This document shows, piece by piece, positions 1 to 9,339 of a stretch of 64,000 bases of DNA; within the stretch, counting starts at the first letter, position 1; each line of letters opens with the position of its first letter. The translations under genes and the position numbers were made by a program. The notes under the pieces are model-generated. The model did not search any database, was not told the origin of the DNA, and saw only the letters and a list, made by a program, of their open reading frames with translations. The DNA is from Bradyrhizobium diazoefficiens (GTDB lineage: Bacteria; Pseudomonadota; Alphaproteobacteria; Rhizobiales; Xanthobacteraceae), in NCBI RefSeq assembly GCF_016612535.1, contig NZ_JAENXS010000003.1, positions 186,001-250,000 of the forward strand, written 5' to 3'.

Positions 1-6
1 AAAGAC

Positions 7-519
7 ATGTTTGACCGCCGCATCCTGTTGACGACCGTTGCGGGCCTGTTTGGCCTTTCGGCCTTCCGCTGGCTGAGAGCAACTCCGGCCAAGGCTGGTG
101 AGAAGGCGGTTGAGAGGTTCGAGATCGAGAAGACCGATGCCGAATGGCGCGCCCAGCTCACGCCGCAGCAATATGAGATCCTGCGCAAGGAGGGCACTGA
201 GCGGCCCGGCTCCAGTCCGCTGCTCAAGGAGCATCGCAAGGGTGTGTTCGCTTGCGCCGGCTGCGACCTGCCGGTGTTCGCCTCGGAGACCAAGTTCGAG
301 AGCGGCACCGGCTGGCCGAGCTTCTACCAGCCAATCGAGGGCAATGTCGGCAAGACCGAGGACCGTACCTTCGGCATGCTCCGCACCGAGGTGCATTGCC
401 GGCGCTGCGGCGGCCATCTCGGCCACGTCTTCGACGACGGTCCGAAGCCGACCGGATTGCGCTACTGCATCGACGGTTTCGGCCTGGTGTTCCACCCGGC
501 GTCTCCCTCGGCGACGTAA
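7..519 (+). CDS. msrB: Peptide-methionine (R)-S-oxide reductase, exported form
   Basis: Reduces methionine-R-sulfoxide in oxidised proteins. The 170-residue product has the MsrB fold signatures: two zinc-type CxxC pairs (C83/C86 and C131/C134), the GTGWPSF segment near 100-106, and the catalytic cysteine C154 in RYCIDG. Family members usually have Asn two residues after the catalytic Cys; here it is Asp. The N-terminus (MFDRRILLTT, then a hydrophobic stretch ending AKA at 28-30) looks like a twin-arginine or Sec signal, so a periplasmic location is likely, though the Tat motif is not perfect. It is the only complete gene before the flagellar locus and ends at a strong terminator, so it is probably not co-transcribed with flgE. 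The start ATG lies six bases from the window edge; upstream signals cannot be judged. Confidence 0.93.
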   Translation: MFDRRILLTTVAGLFGLSAFRWLRATPAKAGEKAVERFEIEKTDAEWRAQLTPQQYEILRKEGTERPGSSPLLKEHRKGVFACAGCDLPVFASETKFESGTGWPSFYQPIEGNVGKTEDRTFGMLRTEVHCRRCGGHLGHVFDDGPKPTGLRYCIDGFGLVFHPASPSAT

Positions 520-569
520 GGCTTCAGTTGACGCGTTTCCCCGGCAATTGTTGCCGGCCCGGCAATTGT

Positions 570-598
570 GCCCCGGTCATCCGACCGGGGCCTTTCTA
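570..598 (+). terminator. Intrinsic terminator after msrB
   Basis: A 9-bp perfect GC-rich stem (570-578 with 584-592) around a loop of five bases is followed by a short T-rich run (CTTTCTATT). A second small inverted repeat (541-547 with 551-557) lies just upstream. This separates msrB from the hook operon. Confidence 0.8.
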
Positions 599-631
599 TT
601 CAAGTCATTGATTTCATGAAGATACCCGCAT

Positions 632-646
632 TGGCATAGGCCTTGC
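632..646 (+). promoter_or_regulatory. Possible sigma-54 promoter before flgE
   Basis: TGGCAT-N5-TTGC at 632-646 matches the -24/-12 consensus TGGCAC-N5-TTGC with one change in the -24 box. The implied start near 657 gives a leader of about 55 bases before flgE. In Caulobacter, hook genes are sigma-54 dependent, which makes this plausible, but it is a single short match. Confidence 0.45.
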
Positions 647-710
647 GAATGTCTCCCCCGACTGCGGCCATGGTCGACCGGCTGCCGAGATCGGATTTGG
701 AGACAAAGTT

Positions 711-3020
711 ATGGGTATCTTCGATGCAATGAACACCTCGGTGGGTGGCCTGCAGGCGCAGTCCTACGCGCTTCAGAACATTTCCGGCAACATCGCGAAC
801 TCATCCACCACCGCGTACAAGGGCATCGGGACCAGCTTCGAGGATCTCATCCCCGATGCCTCCGTGCCGAGCAAACAGGTCGCCGGCGGCGTCACCGCGC
901 ATGCGCAGGCAACCATCACCACCCAGGGCACGATCTCGTCCTCCACCGTCGCCACCAACATGGCGATCACCGGCGACGGCTTCTTCTCGGTGCAGGCCGC
1001 GAGCGGCGTCGTCGACAACGTGCCGGTATTCAACGGCGTCACCAACTACACCCGACGCGGCGACTTCCAGGTCAACGCCAACGGCAATCTGGTCAACGGC
1101 GCCGGCTACTATTTGATGGGCGTTACGGTCGACCCGAAGACCGGCAATCCGACCGGCAGCGTGCCGACCGTGCTGCAATTCCAGAACAATTTCGTCCCGG
1201 CGCAGGCGACGACCTCGATCGATTATGCGGCGAACCTGCCGACGCAGCCGAACACGGTGGCGAGCGCGACGGCGCAAAGCGGTACGCTGCTGGCTGCCGG
1301 TGGGCTCAATCCGTCGGATTATGCCGCAAACCCGCTGTCGATTGGCACGCCGCCCGCGCCCTACACCAGTGCAACGATCTCCGGCGCGGCGGCCACCGGC
1401 AATCTGCGCTCGGCCTATACCTCGACGACCGGTACGGGCTCGGTCGCGTTGCAGGACAGTGCATCGGCGGCTGCAGCTACGACTACCTCGCTCGACTCCG
1501 GGACGACACCCCATCTCAGCGGGACCATTCTCAGCGCGCTCGCCAACGGCACGACCGGTACGACCCTGACCATCACCGGCGTCGGCGGCACCGCCCACAC
1601 CATCACCTTCGACCCCACCGTCACCACTGTCACGACAGCCAGCGGCAATACCACGATTGGATTGGCCGCGGGCAGCACGGCGAAGGTATCTGATATCCTG
1701 AACGCGGTCGCGACAGCGGCCGGCGTCCCCGCCGCCAACGTGACTCTGAGCGCCAGCGGCAATATCCAGATCGCGACCGGCACCTCCACCGACGTGGCCG
1801 TCACGAGCGGCGCGGCGGCCACGGCGCTCGGTCTCAGCACCGTGGCGCGCGGCGGCAACGTGCTGTCGACCCCTGCGATCACCGGCTCGACGGTTCTGAG
1901 CGGCGCCGCCACGGCGGGCGGCGCGGAAGTTATCTCGACGGCATTCCAGGCCGGCGACGTCATCTATGTCGACGGCACGAGCGCGGGCCAGACGCTGACG
2001 TTCATGGCGTCGGGCGCCAGCGGGCCGAACCAGATCAACATTACCGACAACATCACGACCCTGCTCGGCAAGATCGATGGACTCAGCGGCGCGACCGGCT
2101 CCTCGATCAGCTCCTCCGGCGTGGTCACGCTGAACACCGGCACGGCCAAAGACCTCACGCTCGCCGTGGGTGGCTCCTCCACCGCAAGTGCTGCTTTCGC
2201 TGCACTTGGTTTCACGTCATCGATCAGCAAGAATCGCGACGGCGGCGGCACCGCCGGCACCGGCACCGTGATCGGCAACGACATCGCCACCTTCACCAAG
2301 GAATCGATCAGCGGCGGCGCGGTGACCGCCTACAACGCGGCGGGCACGCCGGTGAACCTGCAATTGCGCTGGGCCAAGACCGACAGTGCGTCGCTGGGCA
2401 CCGGACATACCGATAGCTGGAACCTGTTCTATCAGACCGATCCGAACGCGACCGGCTCGACGGTCGGCTGGGTCAATACCGGCCAGACCTTCACCTTTGC
2501 CAGCGACGGTTCGCTCACCTCGCCGAGCGGCTCGGGCATCACGATCCCCAACGTGTCCGTCAGCGGCCAATCGCTCGGCTCGGTCGCGTTCAACATCTCC
2601 TCGGGCGGGCTGACGCAATATGCGAGCACCAGCGGCGCGGTAACCATCAACACCATCACACAGAACGGCTACGCCGCCGGTCAGCTTCGCTCGGTCGCCG
2701 TCAACAACAACGGCCTCGTGGTCGGCACCTTCTCCAACGGTCAGAACCTCGATCTCGCCTCGGTGACGCTGTCGCACTTCAACGGCACCAACTATTTGAA
2801 GGCACTCGATGGCGGCGCCTATGCCGTGACCGACCAGTCGGGCCCGGCGATCGCCGGCGCCTCGGGCACCATCAGCGGTTCGTCGCTGGAGGGATCCAAC
2901 ACCGACATCGCCGACGAGTTCACCAAGCTGATCGTGACCCAGCAGGCCTATTCGGCCAACACCAAGGTGATCACGACGGCGAATTCGATGGTGCAGGACC
3001 TCTTGAACGTGTTGCGCTGA
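711..3020 (+). CDS. flgE: Flagellar hook protein FlgE, enlarged
   Basis: Builds the flagellar hook. The N-terminus (GIFDAMNTSVGGLQAQ, then NISGNIANSSTTAYKG) and the C-terminus (SNTDIADEFTKLIVTQQAY, ending NVLR) are the conserved rod/hook-family D0 helices. At 769 residues it is almost twice the size of enteric FlgE (about 400). The extra mass sits in a Thr/Ser/Gly/Ala-rich centre with two imperfect modules at about residues 278-376 and 411-509. These follow a pattern also seen in FlgL and the flagellins here: beta strand ending in TLTF, an NITDNITTLLGKID-type helix, and a terminal ALGFTSS. It is the first gene of flgE-flgK-flgL, with gaps of 35 and 20 bases, so co-transcription is likely. Confidence 0.95.
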   Translation: MGIFDAMNTSVGGLQAQSYALQNISGNIANSSTTAYKGIGTSFEDLIPDASVPSKQVAGGVTAHAQATITTQGTISSSTVATNMAITGDGFFSVQAASGVVDNVPVFNGVTNYTRRGDFQVNANGNLVNGAGYYLMGVTVDPKTGNPTGSVPTVLQFQNNFVPAQATTSIDYAANLPTQPNTVASATAQSGTLLAAGGLNPSDYAANPLSIGTPPAPYTSATISGAAATGNLRSAYTSTTGTGSVALQDSASAAAATTTSLDSGTTPHLSGTILSALANGTTGTTLTITGVGGTAHTITFDPTVTTVTTASGNTTIGLAAGSTAKVSDILNAVATAAGVPAANVTLSASGNIQIATGTSTDVAVTSGAAATALGLSTVARGGNVLSTPAITGSTVLSGAATAGGAEVISTAFQAGDVIYVDGTSAGQTLTFMASGASGPNQINITDNITTLLGKIDGLSGATGSSISSSGVVTLNTGTAKDLTLAVGGSSTASAAFAALGFTSSISKNRDGGGTAGTGTVIGNDIATFTKESISGGAVTAYNAAGTPVNLQLRWAKTDSASLGTGHTDSWNLFYQTDPNATGSTVGWVNTGQTFTFASDGSLTSPSGSGITIPNVSVSGQSLGSVAFNISSGGLTQYASTSGAVTINTITQNGYAAGQLRSVAVNNNGLVVGTFSNGQNLDLASVTLSHFNGTNYLKALDGGAYAVTDQSGPAIAGASGTISGSSLEGSNTDIADEFTKLIVTQQAYSANTKVITTANSMVQDLLNVLR

Positions 3021-3055
3021 TCGGCGCGTAACGTAACCAAAGGCGGCTAGTCAAC

Positions 3056-4936
3056 ATGGGTTTGAGTTCAGCCCTTGCCAGTGCGATGAGCGGTCTGCGC
3101 GCCAACCAGGCCGCGCTGTCGATCGTCTCCTCGAACGTCGCAAACTCGCAGACGCCGGGCTACGTCGCCCAGACGCCGAATCAGATCGAAGTCACGACCG
3201 GCGATTTCGGCTCGACCGCGAAGACGACCGGTGTCAGCCGCGACATCGACAGTTATGTGCAAAACCAGCTGCGTACCGAGACCGGCGGCAGCGGCTATGC
3301 CGACCAGACGGCCAATATTCTGAAGCAGCTTCAGAATGTCTATGGCAACCCCGGCGGCAGCGGCACGCTTGAAACGGCGCTGAACAATTTCACCAGCTCG
3401 CTCCAGGCGCTGTCCACGAGCGCCGGCTCGTCGTCGGCGCAGACGGTCGCGGTCGGTGCGGCGCAGGCACTGGCAACGCAGCTCAACGTCACCACCAAGG
3501 GCATCCAGTCGCTGCGCTCAAATGTCGAGCAGGATCTCGGCACCTCGGCGCAGCAGGCCAACGCGGCCATGAACCAGATTGCCGACATCAACACCAAGCT
3601 GCAGGGCCTGGCGTCGACCGATCCGTCCGCGGCGACGCTGATGGACCAGCGCGACCAGGCCATCAACTCGCTGTCGAAATATGTCGACGTCCGCGTCACC
3701 ACCGACGGATCGAACCAGGCCAACATCTACACCACCACGGGCATCCAGCTCGTCGGCGCGGGGCTCGCCTCGCAATTCTCCTTCACGTCTGCCGGCGCGC
3801 TGGGGGCGACCTCGCTTTACAACACCGATCCGGCCAAGTCCGGCGTCGGTGCGTTCAACATCAAGCTGCCGAACGGCGCGTCGATCGACGTCGCCGGCAA
3901 CAGCGTGGTCTCCTCCGGCCAGATCGCAGCCGATCTGAAGCTGCGCGACCAGACGCTGGTGCAGGCGCAGACCCAAGTCGACCAGCTGGCCGCGACGATG
4001 TCGAGCGCGCTGTCCGACAAGACCACGGCGGGCAGCACCGTCTCCGGTCCGCCCGCCGGCTTCGATATCGATCTCGCCGGTGCGCAGCCGGGCAACACTG
4101 CCAACTTTACCTACACCGACTCCACCAACACGCAGCGCCAGATCACGCTGGTGAACGTGACCGATCCGGCGGCGCTGCCGCTCCAGAACGCGACCAACGC
4201 CAATCCGATGCAGATCGGCGTCAATTTTTCCGGCGGGATGGGCGCGATTGCCTCGGCGCTCAACACCGCGCTTCCAGGCTCGCACCTGACGTTCTCCGCG
4301 GCGCCGTCTCCGGCCACCGCGACGACGCTGCGCGTCACGGACGACAACAGCGGCCTTGCCAAGGTCAATTCGGCGTCGATCACCAAGACGATCACGTCCT
4401 TGACTTCGGGCAGTCCGCAGCTGCCGCTGTTCACCGACGGCAGCACGGCGCTCTATACCGGTGCGATCACGGCGTCGGGCTCGCAGATGACCGGTCTTGC
4501 CGGACGCATCTCGGTGAATCCGTCGCTGGTCACCGACCCGACCAAGCTGTCGGTCTACAGCACGTCGCCGGTGACGCCTACCGGCGATACCACGCGTTCG
4601 GACTATCTCTACTCGCAGCTCACCAACACGGTGTTTTCCTATTCGCCGCAGACGGGTCTCGGTTCGGCGAGCCAGCCGTTCAGCGGCAGCGTCTCGAACT
4701 ATCTCCAGCAGTTCCTGAGCGTCCAGAGCAACGCTTCGACCCAGGCGACCCAGCTCCAGCAGGGCCAGAGCGTCGTCGTCTCGACGCTCCAGGCCAAGTT
4801 CAACTCGACCTCCAGCGTCAATCTGGACTCGGAGATGTCGAACCTGATCCAGCTCCAGAATGCCTACGCCGCCAACGCCCACGTCATGTCGGTGGTGCAG
4901 AGTATGATGACCACCTTGCTCCAGGCTCAAGGGTAA
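3056..4936 (+). CDS. flgK: Hook-filament junction protein FlgK (HAP1)
   Basis: Forms the first junction layer between hook and filament. It is 626 residues, slightly longer than the enteric protein. The N-terminal helix region contains ALSIVSSNVANSQTPGY, the hallmark of FlgK, followed by a long helical D1 domain rich in Gln/Asn/Ala. The C-terminus (SEMSNLIQLQNAYAANAHV) is the conserved D0 helix. The start ATG follows flgE by 35 bases. It lies between flgE and flgL, the usual order for hook-junction genes in alphaproteobacteria. Confidence 0.94.
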   Translation: MGLSSALASAMSGLRANQAALSIVSSNVANSQTPGYVAQTPNQIEVTTGDFGSTAKTTGVSRDIDSYVQNQLRTETGGSGYADQTANILKQLQNVYGNPGGSGTLETALNNFTSSLQALSTSAGSSSAQTVAVGAAQALATQLNVTTKGIQSLRSNVEQDLGTSAQQANAAMNQIADINTKLQGLASTDPSAATLMDQRDQAINSLSKYVDVRVTTDGSNQANIYTTTGIQLVGAGLASQFSFTSAGALGATSLYNTDPAKSGVGAFNIKLPNGASIDVAGNSVVSSGQIAADLKLRDQTLVQAQTQVDQLAATMSSALSDKTTAGSTVSGPPAGFDIDLAGAQPGNTANFTYTDSTNTQRQITLVNVTDPAALPLQNATNANPMQIGVNFSGGMGAIASALNTALPGSHLTFSAAPSPATATTLRVTDDNSGLAKVNSASITKTITSLTSGSPQLPLFTDGSTALYTGAITASGSQMTGLAGRISVNPSLVTDPTKLSVYSTSPVTPTGDTTRSDYLYSQLTNTVFSYSPQTGLGSASQPFSGSVSNYLQQFLSVQSNASTQATQLQQGQSVVVSTLQAKFNSTSSVNLDSEMSNLIQLQNAYAANAHVMSVVQSMMTTLLQAQG

Positions 4937-4956
4937 CCAGTACAGGGCTCTGAAAC

Positions 4957-6849
4957 ATGTCGATCAGCAGCATCAATTACGGCTCGTCGGTCCTCGGCGC
5001 GCAGATCCGCAACATCAATCAGCAGCTCACCAACCTGTCGACGCAGCTGTCGACCGGCAAGCTGTCGCAGAACTATTCCGGCATGGGCACCAACGAAGGC
5101 TTTGCGATCGCCTCGCGCGCGCAGCTTTCGAACATCGCCGCCTATACCGACACGATGACCAACGTCAACGTCAACATCAACCTCGCCAACACGGCGCTGC
5201 AGTCGCTGACGACGATCCGCAGCACGGTGCAGACGGGCTCCGCGACTTCCTCGCAGGATCTCAACGTCAACGGCCAGACGGTCGCGCAGAACACCGCCGC
5301 GGCGCAGTTCGGCTCGATGGTCGGCGTCCTCAACACGCAATCGGGCAACCGCTATCTGTTCTCCGGGACCGCCTACAACACGCAATCGGTCGCGAACGCC
5401 GGTGACATCATCAACGGCACCACGACGCAGGCGGGCCTGAAGACCGTCATGGCCGAGCGTCAGGCCGCCGACCTCGGCGCCAACGGCACGGGGCGGCTGG
5501 TTCAGTCGACGCTGGCGTCGGGCGCGATACAGGTGCAGGAGGATTCGGCGACGTCACCGTTCGGGCTCAAGATCGCGGCGGTCTCCTCGACGCTGACGGG
5601 CGCGACGGTCACCGGCCCGAGCGGTTCGCCGGTGTCATTCTCGGTGAATCTCAATGGCGTCAATCCGAACAATGGCGACAAGCTCAGCGTTCAGTTCACG
5701 CTGCCGGACGGCTCGACCGAGCAGATCGACCTGACTGCGTCCAGCGCGACACCGACGCCGGTCGGGAGCTTTGCGATCGATGCGAGCACCCCCGTCAACC
5801 CGGCCAACACGGCGACAAGCCTCAACACCGCGCTGAACACCGCGATCACGAAGCTTGCCAGCACCTCGCTGGTGGCGGCATCCGCCGTCGCCGCCGGCGA
5901 CAATTTCTTCAACACGGATAGTTCGGCGATCGGCGCTGCCGAGACCAACCAGGCGACCCCGGCGGCACCGATCAGCGGCACCACCGCGCTGTCAGGCACG
6001 GCGCCCTCGGACTCGATCTCATCGGGCTTCTCCGCCGGCGACAGCATCACCGTCAACGGCACCACGCTCAGCTTCGTCGCCTCGGGCGCGACCGGCAACC
6101 AGCTCAACGTCACCGATAGCATCCAGACGCTGATGAGCAAGATCGACGCCATCACGGGCACCTCGAAGCCGTCGACGATCCATGGCGGCTCGATCACGGT
6201 CAACACCGACGACGCGGCGAGCCTGAGCATCTCGGGCGCGACGCCGGGCGCGACGGCTGCGCTCGGCGCGCTTGGCTTCGCCTCGTCGCCGATCACCGCG
6301 ACGCAGCCGCCGCTGCGCGTCGGCTCAACGCCCGCGAGCTCGGCGACGACGCTGGTGAACGGCACGGCCAATACCGTGAAATGGTACACCGGCAATGACG
6401 GGCCGGGCTCGGCGCGCTCGACCGCGGTGGCGCGGGTCGACGATTCCGTCACGGTGCAATATGGCGCGCAGGCCGATGAGGACGCGATCCGCAGCCAGCT
6501 GCAGGCGGTCGCCGTGTACGGCACGTTCTCGACCTCGCCGACCGGGCAATATTCGGGCGCGCAGGTCGCGGCGCTGAGCCTGCGCACCACGCAGGCGCTG
6601 ACGCCGCAGCCCGGACAGCAGAAGATCGAGGACATCCAGACCGACATCGCGATGGCTCAGAACACGATGAAGGATGCGAGCACACGCCAGACCCAGGCGA
6701 AGGCGCAGCTTCAGACCATCGTCGACCAGGCGGAGTCGGCCTCGCCCGACCAGGTCGCGAGCGAAATCCTGTCGCTTCAGAACGCGCTGCAGGCGTCCTA
6801 CCAGACTACCGCCAACCTCGCGCAGCTCTCGCTGGTCAAGTACCTGTAA
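4957..6849 (+). CDS. flgL: Hook-filament junction protein FlgL (HAP3), enlarged
   Basis: Second junction layer, on which the filament polymerises. The N-terminus (INQQLTNLSTQLSTGKLSQ) is flagellin-like and the C-terminus (NALQASYQTTANLAQLSL) is typical of FlgL. It has 630 residues, against about 300 in enteric bacteria. The extra length is a central insertion that includes a module at about residues 358-444 (ITVNG, LNVTDSIQTLMSKID, then ALGALGFASS) clearly related to those in FlgE and the flagellins of this window. It ends 73 bases before the enzyme cassette, with a CtrA-type box between them, so the cassette can have its own promoter. Confidence 0.9.
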   Translation: MSISSINYGSSVLGAQIRNINQQLTNLSTQLSTGKLSQNYSGMGTNEGFAIASRAQLSNIAAYTDTMTNVNVNINLANTALQSLTTIRSTVQTGSATSSQDLNVNGQTVAQNTAAAQFGSMVGVLNTQSGNRYLFSGTAYNTQSVANAGDIINGTTTQAGLKTVMAERQAADLGANGTGRLVQSTLASGAIQVQEDSATSPFGLKIAAVSSTLTGATVTGPSGSPVSFSVNLNGVNPNNGDKLSVQFTLPDGSTEQIDLTASSATPTPVGSFAIDASTPVNPANTATSLNTALNTAITKLASTSLVAASAVAAGDNFFNTDSSAIGAAETNQATPAAPISGTTALSGTAPSDSISSGFSAGDSITVNGTTLSFVASGATGNQLNVTDSIQTLMSKIDAITGTSKPSTIHGGSITVNTDDAASLSISGATPGATAALGALGFASSPITATQPPLRVGSTPASSATTLVNGTANTVKWYTGNDGPGSARSTAVARVDDSVTVQYGAQADEDAIRSQLQAVAVYGTFSTSPTGQYSGAQVAALSLRTTQALTPQPGQQKIEDIQTDIAMAQNTMKDASTRQTQAKAQLQTIVDQAESASPDQVASEILSLQNALQASYQTTANLAQLSLVKYL

Positions 6850-6856
6850 CGGCGCA

Positions 6857-6875
6857 TTAAGGCGCCGTTAACCAT
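6857..6875 (+). promoter_or_regulatory. CtrA-type box before the enzyme cassette
   Basis: A perfect TTAA-N7-TTAACCAT lies between flgL and the glycosyltransferase gene, 48 bases before its ATG. The same arrangement precedes flagellin 4, flgB and (with one change) fliX in this window. The match to the CtrA consensus TTAA-N7-TTAAC is direct; control by CtrA is inferred. Confidence 0.65.
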
Positions 6876-6922
6876 GCCTGTTTACCTCTTGGTGAGGATT
6901 TGAGCGGGGCGCGGAGCCGTCG

Positions 6923-7705
6923 ATGTCGGAGAAGATGCAATTGGTGGTGGCCACGCCGTGCTTCGGCGGGCAGGTGTCGAGCATTTATGCCAGCTCGATC
7001 TTCGCGCTGCAGCGCGCCGTGCACGGCATGTCCAATCTCGGGCTCAAGGTGCATCTACGAGACGGTGACGCGCTGATCACGCGGGCGAGGGCCAATCTGG
7101 TCACACTGTTTCTGGACGATCCCGACGCGACGCATTTCCTGTTCATCGATGCCGATATCGGCTTCAGGCCCGAGCAGGTGTTCCGGCTGATCGAATCCGG
7201 CGCCGAAATCGTCGCCGGGTGCTATCCGATCAAGCGAGTCAATTGGGATAAGGCCAGGCGGGCAATCCAGGCCGGCCGGACTGACGTGCCCGCGGCCTCG
7301 CTCGACTACGTGCTCGAAATCGAGGACCCCGACCGCATCGTGGTGGTCAACGGTTTTACCCGCGTGCGCTATGCCGGCACCGGCTTCCTGATGATCCGGC
7401 GCAGTGCGCTGGAGGCGATGTGCCGCCATCCGGACTATGCCAATTTGCAGTTCTTCCGTGAGCATTCGCACGACTCGCTCGTCGCGAGCCAGAACCGGTT
7501 CGCGCTGTTCGAATGCATGATCGATCCGGTGACCGGCACCTATCTCTCCGAAGATTTCGCCTTCTGCAAACGCTGGACCGACATCGGCGGCGAGATCTGG
7601 GCCGATATCCAGAGCTCGCTCGACCATGTTGGGCCGTCGGTGTTCCACGGCGACATCGCCTCGCAATTCGCGCTGGCCCCCGCGGCTGCGGCCGACGCGG
7701 CGTGA
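6923..7705 (+). CDS. GT-A-fold glycosyltransferase-like protein (cassette gene 1)
   Basis: A 260-residue soluble protein with the layout of a GT-A glycosyltransferase. It has a nucleotide-binding N-terminal strand (VVATPCFGG), a RARAN segment, a DxD metal motif at D76-A-D78 in FLFIDADIGF, a GTGFLMIRR stretch near 152-160, an ED pair at 210-211 (LSEDFAFCKRW) that could supply the base, and a late His at 235. There are no membrane segments or signal peptide, so it should act in the cytosol. The donor and acceptor cannot be read from sequence. Its position between flgL and the flagellins suggests a flagellin or small-molecule acceptor (inference). The start ATG has GGAG seven bases upstream. The next gene begins 10 bases after its stop. 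Confidence 0.75.
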   Translation: MSEKMQLVVATPCFGGQVSSIYASSIFALQRAVHGMSNLGLKVHLRDGDALITRARANLVTLFLDDPDATHFLFIDADIGFRPEQVFRLIESGAEIVAGCYPIKRVNWDKARRAIQAGRTDVPAASLDYVLEIEDPDRIVVVNGFTRVRYAGTGFLMIRRSALEAMCRHPDYANLQFFREHSHDSLVASQNRFALFECMIDPVTGTYLSEDFAFCKRWTDIGGEIWADIQSSLDHVGPSVFHGDIASQFALAPAAAADAA

Positions 7706-7715
7706 GCCTGCCGGG

Positions 7716-9338
7716 ATGAGCATCGGCGCATCCCGTTGGTCAGACACCGAGCGAGCGTCTGAGGGCGGCTCGCGCTATCGCCTGCGCGATCTCTTCACGC
7801 CGCTGGATACGCTGCTCGTCTCCGGCGGAGATGCGCGGCTGGCGCTTGACCCGGGAGACCGGGTCAACGCCTATGGCTGCGCGCCGTCTCCCGAACCCGA
7901 GATCTGGAATTTCGCCTCCTCGACGGCTTCAACGATCTCGCAGGCCGCCTATGACCGCGCCGCGCTGGCGCGCGAGGAGCTGGTCCATAAATCGTTGTTC
8001 GACGAGGTCGAGATCGCCTTCGACCGGCGCTGCGAGGATATGCGCGACGAATTGCGCGGACACTTCCAGCTGCCGCCGCGCGTCGAATTGGTGTTCTCGC
8101 CGTCGGGCACGGATTCCCAGCTCCATGCCCTGTTCCTGGCCCGCGCGGTGCTCGGCGCACCGCCGGTGACGATCGTGGTCGGCGCCGACCAGACCGGCAG
8201 CGGGACCGCGCAGACCGCGCGCGGGCATCATTTCAGTACGATGACGGCGAGCGGGGTCGCTGTGCACAAGGACGCTGCGATCGCGGGCCTTGCCGGCGGC
8301 GGCATCGCGGTGCCGCTGCTCGACGCCGCCTCGGGCGTTGCGATGCGCGCCGATGCGGATGCTGCGGTCATACGTGCCATCGAGGACAGCCTCGCGCAAG
8401 GCCGGCGCGTTTTGTTGCACATCATGGATTCGTCAAAGCTCGGCTGGCGTGCGCCGAGCGCCGCCTGTCTCGATGAGATCGCGCGGCGCTGGCCGCGCAA
8501 GGTTCAAATCGTCGTCGATGCCTGTCAGGCGCGGCTCGGCCGCGGGCGGCTGCGCTCCTATCTCGATCACGGCTACATGGTGCTGATCACCGGCTCGAAA
8601 TTCTTCGGCGGCCCGGCCTTCAGCGGCGCGCTGCTGGTGCCGAAGGGCCTGTCGCGGTCGCTCGATCGGATCGAAGGGATCGCGCCGGGCTTCTTCGACT
8701 ATGCCGGCCGCTGCGATTGGCCGATGTCGTGGACGGCGCTGCGTTCCCGCTTCGAACGTCGTCCGAATTTCGGCCAATGGCTGCGCTGGGAAGCGGCGCT
8801 GGCCGAGATCGGCAGCTACTACGCGGTGCCCGGCGCGTTCCGCGCCAAGACAATGACAGAGCTTGCGGCCGGCATCGACGACATGATCGCGCTGTCGCCG
8901 TCGCTGCGCGTCGTACCGGCAGCCTTCGACAAGGCCGACGCGGACGACGAGGAATTCGCGCAGCGCACGATCTTTCCGTTTACGCTACTGCGCAACGGCA
9001 AGCCGGCATCCATCGCCGACACCGGCGCCGTGCATCGCGCGCTGGCGCGCGACATGAACGGCGACATCGTCGGCAGCGCGGCGGACCGGCAGGTTGCCGC
9101 GCAACGCTGTCTCGTCGGCCAGCCGGTTCGGCTGGAGCAACCGGACGGCGCACCGCAAGCCGCGCTGCGGCTGTGCGTCGGTGCGCGGCTGGTCACCGAC
9201 GCGTGGTCGGCCGATACTGCGCAAGCGCAACTTAATGTGCAGCACGTCCTCGATCGCATCGCCGACGTCCTGGTGAAGATCGAACTGTTGCTTGACCGTG
9301 CCGCCGCCGTGCCGGCGGAGCCCGTATTCGAGGTGTGA
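7716..9338 (+). CDS. Fold-type I PLP-dependent enzyme, unknown substrate (cassette gene 2)
   Basis: A 540-residue protein with the landmarks of fold-type I PLP enzymes: a phosphate-binding SPSGTDSQ segment (128-135), the Asp that would contact the pyridine nitrogen (D268 in VVDACQAR), and a Schiff-base lysine K295 in ITGSKFFGGPAFSG. It is not a clear member of a named aminotransferase or desulfurase family. Its length and the divergent C-terminal third (about 310-540) set it apart. The start was placed at 7716, ten bases after gene 1 stops, because an upstream in-frame start would overlap gene 1 by 80 bases. It ends one base before gene 3. It probably transfers, eliminates or condenses an amino-acid-like substrate, but which reaction is unknown. 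Confidence 0.75.
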   Translation: MSIGASRWSDTERASEGGSRYRLRDLFTPLDTLLVSGGDARLALDPGDRVNAYGCAPSPEPEIWNFASSTASTISQAAYDRAALAREELVHKSLFDEVEIAFDRRCEDMRDELRGHFQLPPRVELVFSPSGTDSQLHALFLARAVLGAPPVTIVVGADQTGSGTAQTARGHHFSTMTASGVAVHKDAAIAGLAGGGIAVPLLDAASGVAMRADADAAVIRAIEDSLAQGRRVLLHIMDSSKLGWRAPSAACLDEIARRWPRKVQIVVDACQARLGRGRLRSYLDHGYMVLITGSKFFGGPAFSGALLVPKGLSRSLDRIEGIAPGFFDYAGRCDWPMSWTALRSRFERRPNFGQWLRWEAALAEIGSYYAVPGAFRAKTMTELAAGIDDMIALSPSLRVVPAAFDKADADDEEFAQRTIFPFTLLRNGKPASIADTGAVHRALARDMNGDIVGSAADRQVAAQRCLVGQPVRLEQPDGAPQAALRLCVGARLVTDAWSADTAQAQLNVQHVLDRIADVLVKIELLLDRAAAVPAEPVFEV

Positions 9339-9339
9339 G

